Shown: in pieces, positions 59,967-64,000 of the stretch
Numbering within the stretch: position 1 is the first letter of the stretch
Layout of the letters: the number at the start of each line of letters is the position of its first letter
NCBI GenBank assembly: GCA_038107835.1
Contig: JAYNHH010000001.1
Location: 141,330-205,329 of the forward strand
Reading direction: 5' to 3'
Source: MED-G116 sp038107835
GTDB taxonomy: Bacteria > Pseudomonadota > Alphaproteobacteria > Puniceispirillales > Puniceispirillaceae
Length of the DNA stretch: 64,000 nt
Program-made: the position numbers and the translations under genes
Notes under the pieces: model-generated
The model's database searches: none
What the model was told of the DNA's origin: nothing
The model's input: the letters and a program-made list of their open reading frames with translations, nothing else

Positions 59967-60956
59967 ATGAGTGAGCGTGGAGATGGAGATATGCTGGTTG
60001 TCAGCGAGGCTGTGTGTCAGCAGGTGATTGACCAGACAGTCGCATTTGATGCTGTGGAAGCTGTATTTGCGGCAATGGCCAGGGGGCAGGCCCAGAACTT
60101 TCCAGTTGTCAGACAGGCCATTGGCCATGCTGATGCGCTCTATGGTTTCAAGTCCGGCTTTGACAGCGCCGGGCTTGTTCTTGGTGTGAAGTCGGGTGGC
60201 TACTGGCCACATAATGCCGACAATAGTCTGACCAATCATCAATCGACAATTTTTCTGTTCGATCCAGATACTGGAATTTTGCAGGCATTGGTTGGTGGCA
60301 ATTACCTTACCGCTGTGCGCACTGCCGCTGCATCGGCGGTTTCCATTGCCCATCTTGCGCGAAGGAATGCAGAGGTTATTGGTATGGTTGGGGCTGGTCA
60401 TCAATCAGCCTTTCAACTGCGTGCTGCTGCCGCGCAGCGCGATTTCAAAAAAGTGGTTGCGTGGAATAGAAGCCCGGAAAAGCTCCAACAGCTTGAGACT
60501 GTGGCTGTGGGTCTTGGCCTCGAATTTGAGGCCGTCTCCTCCGCGCAGCTTGCAGCCAATGCAGATGTCATTATCACCATCACCTCGGCGTTTGGGCCGT
60601 TGCTGGCAGATGCCGACATTCGGCCGGGGACGCATATCGCCTGCATGGGAACCGATACGAAGGGAAAGCAGGAAATTGATCCGGAAATTATGGCAAGGGC
60701 GCGGGTCTTTACCGATGAGATTGCGCAGTCGATCAGCATTGGTGAAGCGCAGCACGCATTTGTCCTGAATATCCTGAAGCCAGATGACATCACACCGATT
60801 GGTGACGTCATCAATGGCCAGAACCAGGGCCGGATCGGCGATGATGATGTGACCCTGTTCGATGGTACCGGCGTGGGTCTTCAGGATCTGGCCGTTGCAT
60901 CGGCTGCGGTCAAAGTGGCTGACGCCCGGGGGCTGGCGATGAAAATATCCCTCTAG
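59967..60956 (+). CDS. bhcD: Iminosuccinate reductase (BhcD)
   Basis: 329 residues of the ornithine cyclodeaminase/mu-crystallin family. The NAD-binding motif is VIGMVGAGHQSAFQL, preceded by LVGGNYLTAVRTAAASAV with the conserved Arg-Thr. The N-terminal domain has YGFKSGFDS and VLGVKSGGYWPHN. BhcD reduces iminosuccinate with NADH to aspartate, closing the cycle. ATG 59967 lies 32 bp after bhcC and has a G-rich site; ATG 59991 is an alternative. Confidence 0.9.
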   Translation: MSERGDGDMLVVSEAVCQQVIDQTVAFDAVEAVFAAMARGQAQNFPVVRQAIGHADALYGFKSGFDSAGLVLGVKSGGYWPHNADNSLTNHQSTIFLFDPDTGILQALVGGNYLTAVRTAAASAVSIAHLARRNAEVIGMVGAGHQSAFQLRAAAAQRDFKKVVAWNRSPEKLQQLETVAVGLGLEFEAVSSAQLAANADVIITITSAFGPLLADADIRPGTHIACMGTDTKGKQEIDPEIMARARVFTDEIAQSISIGEAQHAFVLNILKPDDITPIGDVINGQNQGRIGDDDVTLFDGTGVGLQDLAVASAAVKVADARGLAMKISL

Positions 60957-61062
60957 GTCACCCCGGGTGCCTGATGAATGACGGGGCCAGGTCCTTTTTT
61001 GCAGAAAATCACAATTTACTAATATAGAGTAACAGCGAGGCGGAGATGTTAGGGCAGGGGCG

Positions 61063-61884
61063 ATGGCGGATCAGGTAAAGCGGCAGCGTGGCCGGCCGAG
61101 AAACCCCTTTCGGGATGCTAATGCCAATACGCTGCAATCTCTTGACCGCGCCTTGAATCTGCTGAAAGCCCTGTCATTGTCACGGTCATCGACATTGACC
61201 GACCTTGCAATGATTGCCGGTGTGCCAACGCCAACAGCGCATCGCATTCTTGCCACACTGCAGATGCATGGGTTTGTTGATCTGGATGAGGTGCGACAGG
61301 AATATTCAGTTGGATTGGAGGCGTTTCGCGTTGGCTCGGTCTTTCTGAAAAACAAGGGTCTCACCGAAATTGGCCTGATGGCGATGCGGAAACTTGTCGA
61401 GGCAACAGATGAGACCGCAAATCTTGCGATACCTGACGGACACCAGGTGGTGTTCGTTGGACAGATCGAGACTGGAAATCCGATCCGCGCCTTCTTTCCG
61501 CCGGGTACACGAACGCCAATGCACGCATCGGGCACAGGCAAGGCCATTCTGGCGGCATTGCCCCGCGAGGTGGTTGTGCAACTGTTGCAACAGGTAGGGC
61601 TGCCGGGCTTCACCGATCATACACATGTAACCACTGACGCTCTTTTTGCTGATCTTGACACAACGCGGGAGCGCGGCTGGTCCTTCGATTGTGAAGAGCG
61701 TTTCATCGGCATGTCCTGCGTCGGCAGCGCTATTTATGATGAAACAGGACAACCCGTTGCGGGCGTGTCAATTTCCGGGCCAAGCAACCGGTTCGATCCC
61801 TCACGCATCGCCGAGTTCGGCGCAACAGTGAAAACAACCGCAGAAGAGATCACCCGATTGAGCGGTGGTGAGTTGCCACGGTAA
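61063..61884 (+). CDS. bhcR: IclR family regulator of the bhc cluster (BhcR)
   Basis: 273 residues. The winged helix-turn-helix is at LDRALNLLKALSLSRSSTLTDLAMIAGVPTPTAHRILATLQMHG, followed by the IclR effector domain (GTRTPMHASGTGKAILAALP, ERGWSFDCEERFIGMSCVGSAIYDETG). BhcR of Paracoccus binds glyoxylate and activates bhcABCD. Here the gene lies downstream of bhcD on the same strand, with a 106-bp gap that may contain its own promoter (TAATAT near 61020). It is convergent with glpK. Confidence 0.88.
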   Translation: MADQVKRQRGRPRNPFRDANANTLQSLDRALNLLKALSLSRSSTLTDLAMIAGVPTPTAHRILATLQMHGFVDLDEVRQEYSVGLEAFRVGSVFLKNKGLTEIGLMAMRKLVEATDETANLAIPDGHQVVFVGQIETGNPIRAFFPPGTRTPMHASGTGKAILAALPREVVVQLLQQVGLPGFTDHTHVTTDALFADLDTTRERGWSFDCEERFIGMSCVGSAIYDETGQPVAGVSISGPSNRFDPSRIAEFGATVKTTAEEITRLSGGELPR

Positions 61885-61934
61885 AACCGTTCGTAAACAT
61901 GAACAGCACCCAAAACCATTACCTTGCTGGATGG

Positions 61935-63437
61935 TCAGACTCCGGGATCATGCAGCAACCGGGCAACGGCGCGTTGCCATCCCGCGTAAAGCGCATCGGC
62001 ATGATCGCCTGATTGCTCGGGCTCAAAGCGCTTTTCAAGGACCCATTGCTGGGCAAATTCTGTCGGCTTCGGGCACAGTCCGGCCGCCAGTCCGGCAAGA
62101 TAGGCCGCTCCCGAGGCTGTTGTTTCGGTAACGGTCGGCCGATCAACTGGCGCCGCGAGTTGGTTTGCGAGGGCCTGCATAGCCCAGTCATTTGCGACCA
62201 TACCACCGTCAATTCGCAGGACCGCCTGCCCGGATCCACCCCAATCCTCTCGCATGGCCTCAATCAGATCTCGTGTTTGAAAAGCCACGCTTTCAAGCGC
62301 CGCCTTCGCAATTTCGGCAGGACCGGTATTCCGGGTGAGGCCGAATATGGCACCGCGGCAGTCGGCATTCCAATAGGGCGCCCCGAGTCCGGTAAAGGCT
62401 GGAACAAAATATACCTGCTCGGTATCACTGGCGGACTCGGCCAATGGCTTGGTCTCGGACGCATGCCGGATCATCTTCAGGCCATCACGTAGCCATTGGA
62501 CCACCGCACCGGCGACAAAGATCGAGCCTTCAAGCGCATAGACGGGTTTGCCGTTGATCTGGTAGGCGATGGTGGTAAGCAGCTTATTTTTTGAGAAAAC
62601 CAGCTTGTCGCCAGTGTTCATCAGGGCAAAACAGCCAGTTCCATAGGTGGATTTGACCATGCCAGGCTCAAAACAGGCCTGGCCAACGGTGGCTGCCTGC
62701 TGATCGCCAGCCACACCCAGAATGGGAATTCTGGCGCCGCCGAACAAATCAGGCCGTGTCACGCCAAACTCGCCAGAACTGTCCCGCACTTCTGGCAGCA
62801 TCTTTTTGGGAATGTCGAACAACGCCAACAGGTCATCATCCCAACACCACTCTGAGATGTTGTACATCATGGTGCGCGCGGCGTTGGTTGCGTCGGTTAC
62901 ATGCGAGGCCCCGTCTGTAAGCCGCCAGATGAGATAGCTGTCAACGGTTCCAAATAGAAGATCGCCAGCGTCCGCTGCGGCGCGTGCGCCTTCGACATTT
63001 TCAAGAATCCAGTTCAGCTTTGTTGCCGAAAAATAGGGATCGAGCAAAAGGCCGGTCTTACGTGTGACATCTGGCTCATGGCCGCCCTCTTTCAGTTTGC
63101 GGCAATAATCAGCGGTGCGGCGGTCCTGCCAGACAATGGCATTGTATATGGCGCGCCCTGTATGCCGGTTCCAGACCACCGTCGTTTCACGCTGATTGGT
63201 GATGCCGATGGCGGCAATGTCGCCGGCGTTTATATGTTCGCGCTCAAGCGCCTGACGGCACATGGCGGCCGTCGTTGACCACAGATCCTCCGGGTCATGC
63301 TCGACCCAGCCGGAGTGCGGAAAATGCTGGGCAAATTCTTCCTGAGCTGTCGCCAGCGGCTGAAGTTTCTGATCGAAGACAATTGCCCGGGTCGATGTTG
63401 TTCCCTGATCAATTGCCAGAATGTAATTTTTGCCCAT
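61935..63437 (-). CDS. glpK: Glycerol kinase
   Basis: 500 residues, standard length. FGGY-kinase signatures: YILAIDQGTTSTRAIVFD (phosphate loop), GVAGDQQAATVGQACF and GMVKSTYGTGCFALMNTG, and the C-terminal VLRIDGGMVANDWAMQALANQL. It phosphorylates glycerol to glycerol-3-phosphate in the cytoplasm. It is the third gene of a minus-strand glycerol-uptake operon, 7 bp after the DUF2160 gene. Confidence 0.97.
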   Translation of the reverse strand: MGKNYILAIDQGTTSTRAIVFDQKLQPLATAQEEFAQHFPHSGWVEHDPEDLWSTTAAMCRQALEREHINAGDIAAIGITNQRETTVVWNRHTGRAIYNAIVWQDRRTADYCRKLKEGGHEPDVTRKTGLLLDPYFSATKLNWILENVEGARAAADAGDLLFGTVDSYLIWRLTDGASHVTDATNAARTMMYNISEWCWDDDLLALFDIPKKMLPEVRDSSGEFGVTRPDLFGGARIPILGVAGDQQAATVGQACFEPGMVKSTYGTGCFALMNTGDKLVFSKNKLLTTIAYQINGKPVYALEGSIFVAGAVVQWLRDGLKMIRHASETKPLAESASDTEQVYFVPAFTGLGAPYWNADCRGAIFGLTRNTGPAEIAKAALESVAFQTRDLIEAMREDWGGSGQAVLRIDGGMVANDWAMQALANQLAAPVDRPTVTETTASGAAYLAGLAAGLCPKPTEFAQQWVLEKRFEPEQSGDHADALYAGWQRAVARLLHDPGV

Positions 63438-63444
63438 TTAAAAT

Positions 63445-63723
63445 TCATACTTTCCAGAAACAGAAAGCACTCCCACAAATTGAAAGGCCAAGCGGCCACC
63501 ATAAAGGTGTGCCAACAAGACCAAGCCATGCAAGAAAAATATAGGCACTGCCCAGCAACGAGATGAACAGCCTGTCACCACGTGTTGTTGTCAATCCGAG
63601 AATGCCCCGCCGTTCCTGACCGCCTGGATAGCGTATCTCGAGGATGATCAACACCGCCATTGCAGAAAAAATCCCAGCGAACACACAGGCAGTCGGCCAT
63701 GTCCATGCCATCCAGGTAAGCAT
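63445..63723 (-). CDS. DUF2160 small membrane protein of the glycerol ABC transporter cluster
   Basis: 92 residues with two to three hydrophobic segments (WPTACVFAGIFSAMAVLIILEI, RLFISLLGSAYIFLAWLGLV). The RRGILGLTTTRGDRLFISLLG motif is typical of DUF2160, found next to the permeases of alphaproteobacterial glycerol ABC transporters (GlpSTPQ type). Its role is not defined; it may be an accessory membrane subunit. Its ATG shares one base with the preceding permease stop. Confidence 0.85.
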   Translation of the reverse strand: MLTWMAWTWPTACVFAGIFSAMAVLIILEIRYPGGQERRGILGLTTTRGDRLFISLLGSAYIFLAWLGLVGTPLWWPLGLSICGSAFCFWKV

Positions 63724-64000
63724 TATACCCTCCCCATCGCAAAGCCCTTGGCGATGTAATTTCTGACAAAGTAAATAACGATCGCTCCCGGGATGATTGT
63801 CAACGTGCCAGCTGCCGCCAACAGACCCAACTCATAGCCAGCGCTGGATGCCGTCTTTGTCATTGTTGCGGCGATTGGTTTCGCGGCAACAGCTGTGAGG
63901 GTTTTTGCCAGCAAAAGCTCAACCCACGAGAACATGAAACAGAAAAAGGCGGCTACGCCAACGCCGGCCTTGATGGTTGGTATGAAGATTGTTGCGAAGA
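63723..64000 (-). CDS. glpQ: Glycerol ABC transporter permease (GlpQ-like), C-terminal part
   Basis: The frame is open to the window edge, so only the last ~91 residues are seen. They contain IPTIKAGVGVAAFFCFMFSWVELLLA, the end of the binding-protein-dependent transport fold (MalG/UgpE type), and two more membrane helices, ending IAKGFAMGRV. Combined with DUF2160 and glpK downstream, this is the second permease of a glycerol importer. Confidence 0.85.
   Translation of the reverse strand, partial: FATIFIPTIKAGVGVAAFFCFMFSWVELLLAKTLTAVAAKPIAATMTKTASSAGYELGLLAAAGTLTIIPGAIVIYFVRNYIAKGFAMGRV

Noticed and set aside
60957..61062. Possible terminator between bhcD and bhcR (a CCTTTTTTG run)
   Set aside because: The preceding sequence gives only 4-5 bp imperfect stems, so no credible hairpin supports termination.
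1..64000. tRNA, rRNA, CRISPR arrays, insertion sequences, integrases or prophage genes
   Set aside because: None seen in any intergenic gap or frame; the only tandem repeats are the 32-bp pair at 18.6 kb, which has no spacers of CRISPR type.

Overview
The window looks like a chromosomal segment of a free-living, probably marine alphaproteobacterium. This is inferred from gene content: a complete beta-hydroxyaspartate cycle cluster, a tripartite tricarboxylate (Tct) transporter next to sulfoacetate-type enzymes, a photolyase pair, several ABC uptake systems, a BetI-like regulator and a glycerol ABC-transport cluster. A SAR116-like or Rhodobacterales-like origin is plausible but not proven from sequence alone. 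Coding density is high, with many 1-8 bp start/stop overlaps. I found no rRNA, tRNA, CRISPR array, insertion sequence or phage gene.

Layout. 1-2.0 kb: the end of a class III aminotransferase and a PuuA-like glutamine-synthetase family ligase (polyamine or amine use), then pyrC. 3-8.3 kb: a DMT exporter, a glutathione transferase, a polar amino-acid ABC transporter with divergent binding protein, and a fumarylacetoacetate-hydrolase family enzyme. 8.3-13.9 kb: a light-damage island with a classical photolyase, an FeS-type photolyase, a DUF3833 lipoprotein, a chalcone-isomerase-like secreted protein, YciB and an SDR. 14-23.7 kb: housekeeping and stress genes (ung, azoR with a divergent LysR gene, a persulfide dioxygenase-rhodanese fusion, two FAD amine/amino-acid oxidases, PhzF). 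A strongly structured intergenic RNA candidate lies at 18.0-18.17 kb, and a 16-bp-period repeat lies directly before the persulfide dioxygenase gene.

23.9-30.9 kb: TctCBA, an acylating aldehyde dehydrogenase, an acyl-CoA ligase and a TauE-type exporter, which together read as a sulfoacetate import, activation and reduction pathway with sulfite export. 30.9-32.9 kb: a BetI-like TetR repressor and a divergent membrane di-iron desaturase/hydroxylase, separated by an inverted repeat with perfect 16-bp arms. 32.9-52.7 kb: a large catabolic island. It begins with a dehydrogenase, a TIM-barrel isomerase and a LacI regulator, followed by a tightly coupled run (hydratase, AroQ, ketopantoate-reductase-like, SDR lacking its catalytic motif, acyl-CoA dehydrogenase, CoA-transferase, Gfo/Idh/MocA, MaoC, SDR, TIM-barrel isomerase). 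A Liv-type ABC transporter, an enoyl-CoA hydratase and a fused 3-dehydroshikimate dehydratase (QuiC) follow. AroQ plus QuiC would turn 3-dehydroquinate into protocatechuate, so quinate/shikimate-like alicyclic acids are a reasonable guess; the CoA genes suggest a second branch whose substrate I cannot name.

52.7-56.3 kb: sitABCD-type Mn/Fe uptake on the minus strand with a 14-bp palindrome in front. 56.5-61.9 kb: bhcA-bhcB-bhcC-bhcD and the IclR regulator bhcR, converting two glyoxylate into oxaloacetate without carbon loss. 61.9-64 kb: glycerol kinase, a DUF2160 membrane protein and the end of a GlpQ-type permease on the minus strand, continuing beyond the window.
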